Positions 34,974 to 44,037 are shown, numbered from the stretch's first letter. The stretch: DNA of 64,000 bases from CAYMZZ01 sp047600605 (GCA_047600605.1 JASGKK010000001.1:1488001-1552000), one strand, 5' to 3'. Numbers and translations: made by a program. The notes: generated by a model from the letters alone, not told the origin.

Positions 34974-35363
34974 TCAATGGCAGCTTACAAATTGCCCGAA
35001 GAGAAGATTGAGTTGGGTAGGCGCATCGGTACAAAAGCCAGGATGCACGCGGGAGGTTTGTACCACTGTACTGCGTGTGGCAGTGAGCCAGCGAAAACGG
35101 GCGCCGGCATCGAGTGCAGCGATCGGGCCGGCGCTGGCCTGGCCAAGGCATATCTGCTGAAATGCTTCGAGGTATTGCTGCAGTTCATCCGGGTCGAGCC
35201 GGCAGTTAAATGCTTTCAGTCTCGCCGCATCCATTTCAAAACGCATATCCAGAAACCGGAGTTTCTGGCAATACATTACCACGCCCACATTAATGAACTC
35301 TTCCCGCTCTACTTTGGGCACCACACGGATCACGGCATATTCATATAAGTACTGATCGGGCAT
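34974..35363 (-). CDS. DUF3037 protein
   Basis: A 129-aa soluble protein matching DUF3037 (YEYAVIRVVPKVEREEFINV, VGVVMYCQKLRFLDMRF). The family is often encoded next to a HipA-like kinase, as here: it overlaps the HipA-like gene by 23 bases. No function is established; a role as partner or modulator of that kinase is inferred. Confidence 0.85.
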   Translation of the reverse strand: MPDQYLYEYAVIRVVPKVEREEFINVGVVMYCQKLRFLDMRFEMDAARLKAFNCRLDPDELQQYLEAFQQICLGQASAGPIAALDAGARFRWLTATRSTVVQTSRVHPGFCTDAPTQLNLLFGQFVSCH

Positions 35364-36108
35364 GCTGTGCTTGGTTTACAAAAACGGAAGAATGTTGAAT
35401 ACGCGTGAGCAGAAACTGCTCATATACAGAACGGCTCAGGGGTGGCTGCAGCCATTCCTCTGGTACCAGTGATACAATATGATGAATAACTTCCGGGGTA
35501 AGTAATGCCCGCAGATAACTGTCTGCCTCTTCCAGTTGAGCTGCCTGTGGCAACAGTACATGATCCCTGATAGCGGCAAAAGGCCGCATAGCCTGCTCTT
35601 CCCAGTTTTCGGGTGAGTGATGAAAGTAAAGACAGGCTCCATGATCGATTAGCCACAGCTCTTTATTCCAGGAAAGCATATTGGTATTACGCGCCGTACG
35701 GTCAACATTGGTCAGCAGACTGTCGAGCCACACAATCCGCGAAGCCAGCTGTGGATCCACTTTCATTACCACTGGATCAAAAGTGATAGAACCACTGAGA
35801 TAATGCAGGGCCAGGTTCAGCCCTTCGCTGGCACGCAATAGTTCCTGTATTTCAGGATCCGGTTCAGCACGGCCAAATGCGCTGTCCAGTTGTGCAAATA
35901 CGATCTCCGGCACTTTCAATCCGGCTGCTCTCACCAGCTCACCCCCGATAAGATCTGCCACCAGGGCTTTTATGCCCTGGCCCGCTCCCCTGAATTTGAG
36001 CACATATAAAAAACCATCATCAGCCTCTACAATAGCGGGCAGCGAACCTCCTTCGCGCAGTGGCGTCACATATTGCCATACGTTGACAGTTCGGATCTGA
36101 CCGGTCAT
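35341..36108 (-). CDS. HipA-like kinase
   Basis: A 255-aa protein of the HipA-like kinase family. Visible are a nucleotide-binding Lys in FLYVLKFRGAGQG, the catalytic-loop-like LDSLLTNVDRTARNTNML and the metal-binding LIDHGACLYF in place of the usual DFG. It lacks the HipA N-terminal subdomain and there is no HipB-type HTH antitoxin; the partner is DUF3037. TATCTTGC at 36122-36129 (minus strand) may be the -7 box. It may phosphorylate a protein substrate, but a toxin-antitoxin role is not shown. Confidence 0.82.
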   Translation of the reverse strand: MTGQIRTVNVWQYVTPLREGGSLPAIVEADDGFLYVLKFRGAGQGIKALVADLIGGELVRAAGLKVPEIVFAQLDSAFGRAEPDPEIQELLRASEGLNLALHYLSGSITFDPVVMKVDPQLASRIVWLDSLLTNVDRTARNTNMLSWNKELWLIDHGACLYFHHSPENWEEQAMRPFAAIRDHVLLPQAAQLEEADSYLRALLTPEVIHHIVSLVPEEWLQPPLSRSVYEQFLLTRIQHSSVFVNQAQHARSVLI

Positions 36109-36137
36109 GGAAAAAATAGTTTCGGCAGCAAGATAAT

Positions 36138-36281
36138 GAAAGTATAAAGAGTTTAAAGGGTATAAAGGGTTTAAAGAGGAAGTCTTACCTGATACTTAAA
36201 ACTTATTGCTTAGAACTTAATACTAAGCCGGGACCCTTTATACCCTTTAAACTTTTAAACCTGACCACTGATCACTGATCA
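36138..36281. repeat. Modular low-complexity element with 21-bp inverted repeat (locus E)
   Basis: A TTTAAAGGG/TATAAAGGG array (36141-36176), an ACTTAAAACTT/CTTAGAACTT module (36194-36223), the inverse array (36233-36260) and TGACCACTGATCACTGATCA (36262-36281) follow each other. Bases 36150-36170 and 36233-36253 are exact reverse complements with a 62-base spacer, the same spacer as in locus A. Bases 36149-36176 match 5835-5862 exactly in reverse. No coding frame. Confidence 0.75.
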
Positions 36282-36284
36282 TTA

Positions 36285-36533
36285 TTAAAAAATATTCCTC
36301 ACCGGTTCTGCATTTTTGCCGTTTGTCTTTTCCGATACAGGTACTACACTCCGGCCGATCAGCCATCCGGTGGCTTTCAGCGCTTCATGTATGTTCTGAT
36401 CATTTTCCAGATGAATAACAGGATTGGGCATCTGTTGCCCTTCAGCTTCTGTAATATCCATACGATCAGGATGGCGGGTGAGTCCCATCAGACCAGTAAT
36501 TGCCAGAAGCAGGGCGGCTAAAAAACGGTTCAT
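36285..36533 (-). CDS. Small secreted protein
   Basis: An 82-aa protein with a signal peptide (MNRFLAALLLAITGLMGLTR) and a short polar mature part (IHLENDQNIHEALKATGWLI). There is no lipobox or known domain. A perfect 10-bp inverted repeat lies directly before the start codon. I do not recognise the family. Confidence 0.6.
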   Translation of the reverse strand: MNRFLAALLLAITGLMGLTRHPDRMDITEAEGQQMPNPVIHLENDQNIHEALKATGWLIGRSVVPVSEKTNGKNAEPVRNIF

Positions 36534-36570
36534 GATATACAGGCTTTTGATGTGTGAACACCTGTATATC
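36534..36570 (-). promoter_or_regulatory. Inverted repeat touching start codon of small secreted protein
   Basis: GATATACAGG (36534-36543) and CCTGTATATC (36561-36570) form a perfect 10-bp repeat with a 17-base spacer. It ends at the first base before the ATG at 36533. It could be an operator or an mRNA hairpin that hides the start. Confidence 0.5.
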
Positions 36571-36600
36571 GGTAAAGGAGAGAAAGGTCATCAGGTAACC

Positions 36601-37440
36601 TTAGTTGCCAAAGAGAGAAAGCTGTGCCGGCTTGATCTTTTTACCGGCAGCCAGTGCAGGCAATGCCGCAGGTATGCCTGTAATCTCTATCAGCTCAGAC
36701 TCCTGATAGCGCGAGGCTACTATTATCTGCACCTGCCCGGCAGCCGGCAGAAACACCTGCGCTGCTTTTTCGGGAGTATTATTATTCTTGGATAAATGAG
36801 AAAGTATCAGATGTGAAAGATGCGGCCCCGCATGTTCCTGGTACAATTCAAAAGCCTGGTTATTGGACAAATGCCCGGTACGGCCACTGATACGTCGCTG
36901 AAGCGATAAGGGATAATGGCTGGCTGCCAGCATGTGCTCACAATAATTTGTTTCGAGAAAAACAGCGTGACAGGCCCTGAAATATTTTTTCACTTCGGCA
37001 CAGCAATAACCAATGTCTGTAAATACTCCTACATGCACCGACTGATAAGAAACAACAAAACTATGCGGATCTGCCGCATCATGCGACTTGGAAAAAGCAC
37101 GCACCTGCAACGAACCGGCCGGATATGCACGGTCAGTAGTAAAATGGCAGATCAACTGCGGCTCAATCGGAATCTGGCTGTTGCCCAGCGTACCGGGCGT
37201 AATATAGACAGGTATCTGATATTTTTTGCTGATGGCCGGAATACCCGTGATATGATCATGGTGCTCGTGCGACACAAAAACAGCCCGCACTTTCTTCATA
37301 TCCAGCCCCAGTTTCTTCATTCGCCGCTCCGTTTCCCGGCACGAAATACCGGCATCTATCAGCAACGCATCTGTATCATTTTCGATATAATAACAGTTGC
37401 CATTGCTGCCTGAATTGATGGATGCAATACGAAGCGCCAT
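36601..37440 (-). CDS. WalJ/YycJ-like MBL-fold metallohydrolase
   Basis: A 279-aa cytoplasmic hydrolase. The N-terminus INSGSNGNCYYIENDTDALL and the zinc motif SHEHHDHITG are those of the WalJ/YycJ subgroup of the metallo-beta-lactamase fold, which includes a single-strand exonuclease linked to DNA repair. Further metal ligands appear as FTDIGYC and in LSHLSKNNNTPEK. It lies 23 bases after the GH5 gene on the same strand but its function is unrelated. Confidence 0.85.
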   Translation of the reverse strand: MALRIASINSGSNGNCYYIENDTDALLIDAGISCRETERRMKKLGLDMKKVRAVFVSHEHHDHITGIPAISKKYQIPVYITPGTLGNSQIPIEPQLICHFTTDRAYPAGSLQVRAFSKSHDAADPHSFVVSYQSVHVGVFTDIGYCCAEVKKYFRACHAVFLETNYCEHMLAASHYPLSLQRRISGRTGHLSNNQAFELYQEHAGPHLSHLILSHLSKNNNTPEKAAQVFLPAAGQVQIIVASRYQESELIEITGIPAALPALAAGKKIKPAQLSLFGN

Positions 37441-37463
37441 CCGGCAAAATTAAGCATTTGCGA

Positions 37464-39218
37464 TCAGGGTGCGGCAAAGCGCAATTGCAGCAGGTTAAAT
37501 CCGCCTTCTGCTATCTTTACCTGCAACCGGTGCACACCTTTGTCCAGTTCGATCAGCCCCAACGCTGTTTCTCTCCAACTGGTGTAACTTCCGGTAACCG
37601 GCACTTCTTTATTTTCCAGCACTACTTTGTCATCAACCAGGATACTGATCCGGCCCGGTGCAATAGCCGCCATCTCTGCCAGCAGTTTATACTTCGCTTT
37701 CTTTTTTACTTCAATGGTATACTGCATCCATTCACCCGGCTCTGTCTGACCTACATAAAACCGGTTATACCGGCTGGAGTCCTGGAAAATATCCACTCCA
37801 TCGTTGCGATAGGTATGTCCCCTGTTTCCGGTACTGGCTTTACCGGTCGATATCCTGTAATTGGCCGTATCCTGGTCGGCATATGCATAACCATTACGTC
37901 CCAGGTCGTAGTCTGCAGCTTTGATAACCGTATTGGCAGTGATCACATGTTGTTTGAAAGGGATGGTTGCAGTAGTATGAGGCTGCCTTATGAGAGCATC
38001 AATCACATCGCGGTGAATGATATTGGACTCAAGCCGGGCATAGGTAGCCAGCTCCAGTAAGCCGCTGTATACATCACTTTCCTTGGGTGGATTAGGACGC
38101 CGGCCATTCCAGTAATCCACCAGGTTATTATAATTGTGATTGGAAGGAATTTCCAGTGGATTATTAGCGCCCAGTTTCTTTAATGGCCACCAGGCCCAGC
38201 CGATATTATTTTTTTCCAGCAATTCCACAGCTTGAGCAAACCAGGTATTCGAGTTCTCGCCTGTTTCACCCAGCCATACCGGCACCTGTTGTTCACGACG
38301 GGTATTGAGGATATGCCGGATATCTTCTTCATTATTATTATTCCAGTACTTGTGATAACTAAGCACCATATTCTTGTCCCATACCGGCAGCATACCGTTA
38401 TAGTTATTACCCCAGCCATTGCCCTCGATAATGATCATATGCCGCTGATCTACTTCCCTGATAGCTTTTGTTATATCCATCAATAAACGGCGAAGCGGTG
38501 CATTGCTTTTTTCTTTTAGTCCATTGCGGTCGAGGCTGTCGGTAAATCCCCAGTTGGGTTCATTCAGGATATCATAGCCGCCGATCCAGGGTTCGCCGGC
38601 ATAACGCTCGGCCAGTTTCCGCCACAATGCGACAGTCTTTTGCTGATTGGCCTCACTTTGCCATAATGATGGCTTCGATGGATCGCGGTCTGATATATTC
38701 AGATCATTGCCCTGCCCGCCGGGCGCCGCATGCAGATCCAGTATCAGGTATACCTGGTTGGCTTTACACCAGGCCAGCAGGCTGTCGGTGATCGCAAACC
38801 CTTTTTCGAGCCAGGTGTTGTTGCCGGCAACAGGCTCTTCATCGACCGGTAAGGTATACAGGTTGTAATGCATGGGCAGGCGGACGGAGTTGAAACCCCA
38901 GGCTTTCATCGAATTGATATCTATCCGCCGTGTATGATTGGCCAGCCAGGTATCATAAAACTCCTGTGTCTGCTCCTTGCTAAGCAATTGCTCTATGCGC
39001 TGGCGTATGCGATATTGTTGTCCTTCATTATTAATACGCAGCATATAACCTTCCTGCAGCATCCATCCACCCAGCCCCACACCGCGCAGCAATACGTTTT
39101 CACCTTTTTCATTAACAATACGTTCCCCCGCCGTTTTCAGAAAACCCTGTGCCGATACGGTTATGTTCAGCAAGAGGCCAATTGCAGCAATACTCCATTT
39201 CATTTGCATACGGTTCAT
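37464..39218 (-). CDS. GH5 glycoside hydrolase with C-terminal carbohydrate-binding module
   Basis: A 584-aa protein from the ATG at 39218, which overlaps the GH30 stop (TAATG); four codons further upstream another ATG exists. Signal peptide 1-24. The GH5 barrel (30-400) shows the acid/base Glu220 in GGYDILNEPNWGF and the nucleophile Glu318 in VPVWLGETGENS, plus LRGVGLGGWM and GFNSVRLPMHYN. Residues about 440-584 (DYDLGRNGYAYADQDTANYR, EPGEWMQYTIEV, KYKLLAEMAA) are a CBM6/35-type sugar-binding module. GH5 enzymes cut beta-1,4-linked glucans, mannans or xylans; the subfamily cannot be fixed here. It is last in the glycan region. Confidence 0.88.
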   Translation of the reverse strand: MNRMQMKWSIAAIGLLLNITVSAQGFLKTAGERIVNEKGENVLLRGVGLGGWMLQEGYMLRINNEGQQYRIRQRIEQLLSKEQTQEFYDTWLANHTRRIDINSMKAWGFNSVRLPMHYNLYTLPVDEEPVAGNNTWLEKGFAITDSLLAWCKANQVYLILDLHAAPGGQGNDLNISDRDPSKPSLWQSEANQQKTVALWRKLAERYAGEPWIGGYDILNEPNWGFTDSLDRNGLKEKSNAPLRRLLMDITKAIREVDQRHMIIIEGNGWGNNYNGMLPVWDKNMVLSYHKYWNNNNEEDIRHILNTRREQQVPVWLGETGENSNTWFAQAVELLEKNNIGWAWWPLKKLGANNPLEIPSNHNYNNLVDYWNGRRPNPPKESDVYSGLLELATYARLESNIIHRDVIDALIRQPHTTATIPFKQHVITANTVIKAADYDLGRNGYAYADQDTANYRISTGKASTGNRGHTYRNDGVDIFQDSSRYNRFYVGQTEPGEWMQYTIEVKKKAKYKLLAEMAAIAPGRISILVDDKVVLENKEVPVTGSYTSWRETALGLIELDKGVHRLQVKIAEGGFNLLQLRFAAP

Positions 39219-40648
39219 TATTTTTTCCATGAATAAGTGGCTACAGCTCCCGGCTGCAGTGTGGTGGTAAATTGACGTCCTTTATACCCAACGCTGAAAC
39301 TGCGTGCTTCTTTTTCGGTATTGGCCACTACCAGTACGATCTGACCGGCCGGTGTACGAAAAGCCACATTGGTCAATCCCTTTGTTTCAGTTGACCCGAT
39401 ACGTACGGAACGGGGGCGCACCTGTTTGGAGAAGTGCGCTACTGTATAATAGGCCAGGTTGCGCGTCACATCATCCTTATCCAGCGTAATGGCGCCCTGG
39501 CAGATAGTACAACCGCCACGGTCTGTATACGGCTTATGTTCAGGATCGGCAGCCAGGTTCCACAGCAGCACGTTGCGGCTCCAGTTGCGTGTGGCGCCGA
39601 TCATCACCCGGCTTACAGGCGAGGCAATGTTCATCCTGTCTTTCTCAATAACGCCGCCTTTTCCAAAATCGACTACCATCTGCTCTGTAAAATAGATCTG
39701 CTTATCCGGATGTGCATCATGTACGTCTGTCATGGCATCCACTTTTCCGCCGTACAAATGAAAACCTGAGCCGTCAATATACTTACGTGCTTCCGGATCA
39801 TTCAAAATGGAAATGGGATAATCAGGGCGATCGCAGTTGTGATCATAGATAATGATCTTTGTGTTGATATGTGCTGCTGCAAAAGCCGGCCCCAGGTGAT
39901 CGCGCACAAAAGCAGTCATATCCGGTGCCGGTATCAGTATACTGGGATTATTGCCGGGATGCAATGGTTCATTCTGTACGGTCACTGCTTCGATGTTGAT
40001 TCCCGCCGCCTTCATTTCCTGGATATATTTTACAAAATAGCGGGCATAAGCATTGTAAAACGCCGGATTGAGCCGGCCACCACGTGTATCATAGATCGTT
40101 TTCATCCAGGCCGGTGGCGACCAGGGTGATGCCAGTATGCTGATCTTTGGGTTAATTGCAAGAATCTCTTTCATCACAGGTATCACATCCGCGCGGTCTG
40201 GCCCCAGATCAAAACGAAGCAGGGCTGTATCGGTTTCGCCTTTGGGCAAATCGTCGTAGGAAAATACGTGCTCATTGAGATCCGAAGCACCAATACTAAG
40301 CCGGATATAACTGATCCCGATCTGGCCGGGGCCTGTACCAAACAACTCCTGCAGCAGTGCTTTGCGTTTAGGAGTGCTCATACGGATAATATGTTGCGCA
40401 CTGCCGCCTGTGAGCGCAAACCCAAACCCATCAATTGACTGATACTGCTGCGCCTCATTGACTGCGATAGTAGTCTTCCGGCTGCTATTGTTGTTAAAGA
40501 CAATACGCGATGATTGTTGCTGAAAAAGAGCGGAGCGGTCAGGCAATGTAAGCCAGCTGTCTGCCGTTGCCGGCTGACGGGCATGCACAGCAGTGACCCA
40601 TGTAGCGGCCAGCATGCCGGCAAGCAGGCATGATTGGTAAATTTTCAT
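39218..40648 (-). CDS. GH30 glycoside hydrolase
   Basis: A 476-aa enzyme with signal peptide (MKIYQSCLLAGMLAATWVTA). The catalytic acid/base is Glu227 in AVTVQNEPLHPGN and the nucleophile Glu322 in IYFTEQMVV; IDGFGFALTGGSAQHI and LASPWSPPAWMK are further family motifs. GH30 includes beta-glucosylceramidase, beta-1,6-glucanase and xylanase/xylosidase subfamilies. The neighbouring xylose genes favour a xylan-related or mixed hemicellulose substrate. Its stop overlaps the GH5 start. Confidence 0.9.
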   Translation of the reverse strand: MKIYQSCLLAGMLAATWVTAVHARQPATADSWLTLPDRSALFQQQSSRIVFNNNSSRKTTIAVNEAQQYQSIDGFGFALTGGSAQHIIRMSTPKRKALLQELFGTGPGQIGISYIRLSIGASDLNEHVFSYDDLPKGETDTALLRFDLGPDRADVIPVMKEILAINPKISILASPWSPPAWMKTIYDTRGGRLNPAFYNAYARYFVKYIQEMKAAGINIEAVTVQNEPLHPGNNPSILIPAPDMTAFVRDHLGPAFAAAHINTKIIIYDHNCDRPDYPISILNDPEARKYIDGSGFHLYGGKVDAMTDVHDAHPDKQIYFTEQMVVDFGKGGVIEKDRMNIASPVSRVMIGATRNWSRNVLLWNLAADPEHKPYTDRGGCTICQGAITLDKDDVTRNLAYYTVAHFSKQVRPRSVRIGSTETKGLTNVAFRTPAGQIVLVVANTEKEARSFSVGYKGRQFTTTLQPGAVATYSWKK

Positions 40649-40723
40649 ACCTGCAATTAACTACTTTTCGGATTATTTGACCCGGCAAAAAGGAGCAATG
40701 GCAGCAGGAAAAACCGGTTTGCT

Positions 40724-40748
40724 GAAAAAAATTACGGAAACGATTCCG
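40724..40748 (-). terminator. Weak terminator-like hairpin after FHS transporter gene
   Basis: On the minus strand CGGAA-TCGT-TTCCG is followed by TAATTTTTTTC. The stem is only five base pairs. Confidence 0.4.
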
Positions 40749-40757
40749 GAACCTGCG

Positions 40758-42026
40758 TCAGCCATTATGCGGCGCTGCCGCAGCCTGCACACGATAACCT
40801 CTTACACCATAAGACAATACCACGGCAAAACAGATCAGTGGTATGACATAACCCGTCTGCATGGAACTATGCTGACTAATATATGTTAGCGCCAGCGGTA
40901 TCAATGCTCCGCCTACTATAGACATGACCATAAAGGAAGAACCGTTTTTTGTCTCAGCACCGAGCTCACGTATACCCAACGCAAAAATGGTGGGAAACAT
41001 AATAGACATAAAAAACTCTACTCCCAGCAGGGCAAATGCCCCACCCTTTCCACCAATAGCTACGGCATACAGCAGCAAGGCGATATTGCAGGCGCTATAT
41101 ACTGCCAGCAATTTTTGGGGTGCTATCTTCTGCATCAGGAAGGTGCCCACATAACGACCAATCATGAATGGCAATAATAAATAACCGAGCAACTCGGTAG
41201 CTGATTTTTCGCTCATACCTGCGGCCGACTGGCAATAGCGTATAAAGAAACTGGATATGCATACCTGTGCCCCTACATAAAAAAACTGTGCCAGTACGCC
41301 CCAGGCAAAATGACGATGACGGAATACCGCCAGGTCAAGCCGGAAGCGCCCCTTCTCTTCCTGCACCCTGGGCATCCGGGCAAAATACATCAGTGCAGCC
41401 ACCAGTAATAAGACCAGGCCGATGCCCACATAAGGCAGTTTTACACGTTCTGCTTCCGAAGCCAGGTACGTTTCCAATGCTGCAGGCGACATCAATTCTA
41501 TTTCAGCAGCAGTGTGTTCTGTGCCGGACAACAGCATTTTGCTGAGAAAAAAAGTAGCCACAAATGCACCCAGTCCATTAAAGGCCTGGGCAAAATTGAG
41601 CCGCTGAGAAGCCGTCTCCGGATTACCCAGCACAGTCATGTAGGGATTGGCGGCTGTTTCGAGAAATGTCATGCCACTGGCGACCAGAAAAAGGGCAAAC
41701 AGAAAAAATCCAAACTGGCGTACCTCAGCTGCCGGATAAAACAGGAATGTGCCTAATGCAGCAATTAACAATCCCGTTATGATAGCCGTTTTGTAACTGT
41801 ACCGCCGCATCAGGTTGGCTGCTGGTATGGCCATTACAAAATAAGCGATCCAGTAAGCGGAGTCGATGAAGCCTGATTCAAAATCAGTAAGCTGACACGC
41901 TTTCTTAAGATGCGGGATCAGGGATGGCAGCAGGTTGGATGTAAGTGCCCATAAAAAAAACAGACTGATCACTAGTACCAGCGCCTTACGTGGTGTACTG
42001 GTTGAGGTTGTGGAAGTGGCATTCAT
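40758..42026 (-). CDS. FHS-family sugar MFS transporter (FucP/GluP-like)
   Basis: A 422-aa, 12-helix MFS transporter from the ATG at 42026 (MNATSTTSTSTPRKALVLVI); the longer frame runs into the terminator hairpin. Family motifs: FFLWALTSNLLPSLIPHLKK, GFIDSAYWIAYFVMAIPAAN, ETAANPYMTVLGNPETASQR. The last motif (A-x-NPY) is typical of the fucose/glucose/galactose:H+ symporter family. It probably imports a monosaccharide released by the neighbouring hydrolases. Confidence 0.9.
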   Translation of the reverse strand: MNATSTTSTSTPRKALVLVISLFFLWALTSNLLPSLIPHLKKACQLTDFESGFIDSAYWIAYFVMAIPAANLMRRYSYKTAIITGLLIAALGTFLFYPAAEVRQFGFFLFALFLVASGMTFLETAANPYMTVLGNPETASQRLNFAQAFNGLGAFVATFFLSKMLLSGTEHTAAEIELMSPAALETYLASEAERVKLPYVGIGLVLLLVAALMYFARMPRVQEEKGRFRLDLAVFRHRHFAWGVLAQFFYVGAQVCISSFFIRYCQSAAGMSEKSATELLGYLLLPFMIGRYVGTFLMQKIAPQKLLAVYSACNIALLLYAVAIGGKGGAFALLGVEFFMSIMFPTIFALGIRELGAETKNGSSFMVMSIVGGALIPLALTYISQHSSMQTGYVIPLICFAVVLSYGVRGYRVQAAAAPHNG

Positions 42027-42043
42027 TGCAGGCAAGTTGAATC

Positions 42044-42087
42044 GTAATAAAAGAACGGGTGCGGTCCTTTTGTAACCGCACCCGTTC
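42044..42087 (-). terminator. Strong intrinsic terminator after acetylesterase gene
   Basis: A perfect 13-bp stem (42053-42065 with 42075-42087, core AACGGGTGCGGT) with a nine-base loop, followed on the minus strand by CTTTTATT. It stands between the esterase stop and the FHS start and splits the region into two transcripts or reduces downstream expression. Confidence 0.88.
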
Positions 42088-42093
42088 AATAAT

Positions 42094-44037
42094 TTATTTA
42101 AACATGGATTTCCCTTCTGTGCTCACAGGCCAGTTATCTGTACGGAAAGGCGATGCAGGCAGTCCTTCGCGGTTGTACAGGTTGGCATCGTCTGGATTAT
42201 TGGCCCAGGCATAACGTACTGCTACCGGCTGCTTCACCACTGCGCTGGATACAATCACTGTATTCCCTTCAATACGGGCGGGTGCCCATACAAAACGCTG
42301 ATCGGCTCCGGCTATGGTAAAGCCGCGCAGATAAGCATAGCGGTCGCGGGCCTGCAGTCCTGATCCGGTATTTTTAAAATGTAGTATTACTTCCTGTCCT
42401 CTTACTTCCATACGATCATATACAGGGCCAGAATATACAAGCTCACGGCCATACACCACCTGTTCTGCGGCCAGTGCCAGGCGCAGGCCTACATCCTGTT
42501 TGTTGCGTGGATGAATATCGAATGCCTCACCGATATCAATGATCACTGCCTGACCGGTGCGGGGTAGCGCCAGCGTCTGGCTTTGTGCTTCGCGCAACTC
42601 AGCCCAGTCACTGGGACTCGGTGTGGCAGCCGGTGCAGTAAAATTGGCCAGCTGTACCCACATAAACGGAAACTCATCATTCCATTTGCTGCGCCAGTTG
42701 CGGATCAGCTCAGGAAACAAGGAACGGTATTTTACGGCTTCGCCCACATTGCTTTCCCCCTGGTACCAGATAGCACCGGCAATGGGCATTTTAATAAACG
42801 GAGCGATCATGGCATTGAACAATTGCGAAGGAAACTGATTGGGTCCCACATCCTGAATGCCAAATTCAGTTGTCAGCGCCACTGAACGATATTGCCAGTC
42901 GCCAGCCAGCGGAATACGCTCACCTGCCACTTCTACATATAGCTGGTCGGGGCTGCCATACAATCCGCCGCCGCCGCCATCATCTGTCACTTTCACCACG
43001 AGCAGGTTTTTGCCGGGCTTCAATACACTGGCATCGAGTTCATATACGCGCTCTTTATTGTATACATCTGTAGCTCCTACTTTCACCCCATTCACATATG
43101 TCACATCATGATCGTCGATGGGGCCGAGATAAAGCCTGGCTTTATTGCCGGCAAGTGAAGCGGGCAGTGTCCATTCTTTTTTCATCCATACAATACCATC
43201 TGCATTACCGATCACTGATTGCTCCCAGGCCATGGGCTGCCGGATCGGTTTCCAGTCACCGCCACCATCAAACCATTTTTCTTTTTCTCCTTTATTTTCC
43301 TGTAGCAGCGAACGGAAGGTGGCCAGTTTCTGTTCCATACCCGACTTGGCGGCCTTAAACTGTAACCTGTCCTCATCTGTAAACCCGCTGAGTTTGCTCA
43401 TCACATCCCAGCTGATCCAGGTTTGCACATTGGTACCACCCCAATTGCTGCTGATAAGCCCGATAGGTATTTTTTCTTCAGCCGCCAGTTTACGTCCGAA
43501 GAAGTACGCTACAGCCGAAAAATCTATCAAATGTTCCGGTGTGCAGGTTTGCCATTGTCCTCCTTCGAGGTCAGCGGCCGGTTCAAAAGCTGTTGCCTTT
43601 TGTACGGTAAACAGGCGAAGGAGTGGATTATTTCCATCACGGATTTCTTTTTCCGAATTATTGACAGCGCGCATGGTCCATTCCATATTTGACTGACCGC
43701 TGCACACATATACATCCCCTATCAGAATATCTTCCAGTTCTATCCTGTTTTTGCCCTGTACCGCCAGGGTGTAAGGGCCACCTGCCTGCATGGCAGGAAG
43801 TGATACCTGCCAGTTTCCATCCTTACCGGCCCTGGTACGCAGTTTTTTGCCCTGCCACTCTACAGTTACCGACTCTCCTTTATCTGCCCAGCCCCATAGC
43901 TGCACCGGCTTATTACGCTGCAGTACCATATGCGAGGTAAAAATCTTTGGAAGTTTAACTGTTGCCGTTGCCGGCATCAGTCCCATTGTCATAAGTGCTA
44001 TCAGTGTTGACCATACCCTTTTGTGTGTGCGGATCAT
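42094..44037 (-). CDS. Sialate O-acetylesterase-like SGNH esterase
   Basis: A 647-aa exported enzyme from the ATG at 44037 (MIRTHKRVWSTLIALMTMGL). The nucleophile Ser116 sits in VYVCSGQSNMEWTM, and the second block is AIWYQGESNVGEAV. A jelly-roll-like insert (about 290-390) lies within the hydrolase fold, as in other large members. Such esterases remove O-acetyl groups from sialic acid or, in plant-glycan loci, from xylan. The context favours acetylxylan or another acetylated hemicellulose. It is followed by a strong terminator. Confidence 0.87.
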   Translation of the reverse strand: MIRTHKRVWSTLIALMTMGLMPATATVKLPKIFTSHMVLQRNKPVQLWGWADKGESVTVEWQGKKLRTRAGKDGNWQVSLPAMQAGGPYTLAVQGKNRIELEDILIGDVYVCSGQSNMEWTMRAVNNSEKEIRDGNNPLLRLFTVQKATAFEPAADLEGGQWQTCTPEHLIDFSAVAYFFGRKLAAEEKIPIGLISSNWGGTNVQTWISWDVMSKLSGFTDEDRLQFKAAKSGMEQKLATFRSLLQENKGEKEKWFDGGGDWKPIRQPMAWEQSVIGNADGIVWMKKEWTLPASLAGNKARLYLGPIDDHDVTYVNGVKVGATDVYNKERVYELDASVLKPGKNLLVVKVTDDGGGGGLYGSPDQLYVEVAGERIPLAGDWQYRSVALTTEFGIQDVGPNQFPSQLFNAMIAPFIKMPIAGAIWYQGESNVGEAVKYRSLFPELIRNWRSKWNDEFPFMWVQLANFTAPAATPSPSDWAELREAQSQTLALPRTGQAVIIDIGEAFDIHPRNKQDVGLRLALAAEQVVYGRELVYSGPVYDRMEVRGQEVILHFKNTGSGLQARDRYAYLRGFTIAGADQRFVWAPARIEGNTVIVSSAVVKQPVAVRYAWANNPDDANLYNREGLPASPFRTDNWPVSTEGKSMFK

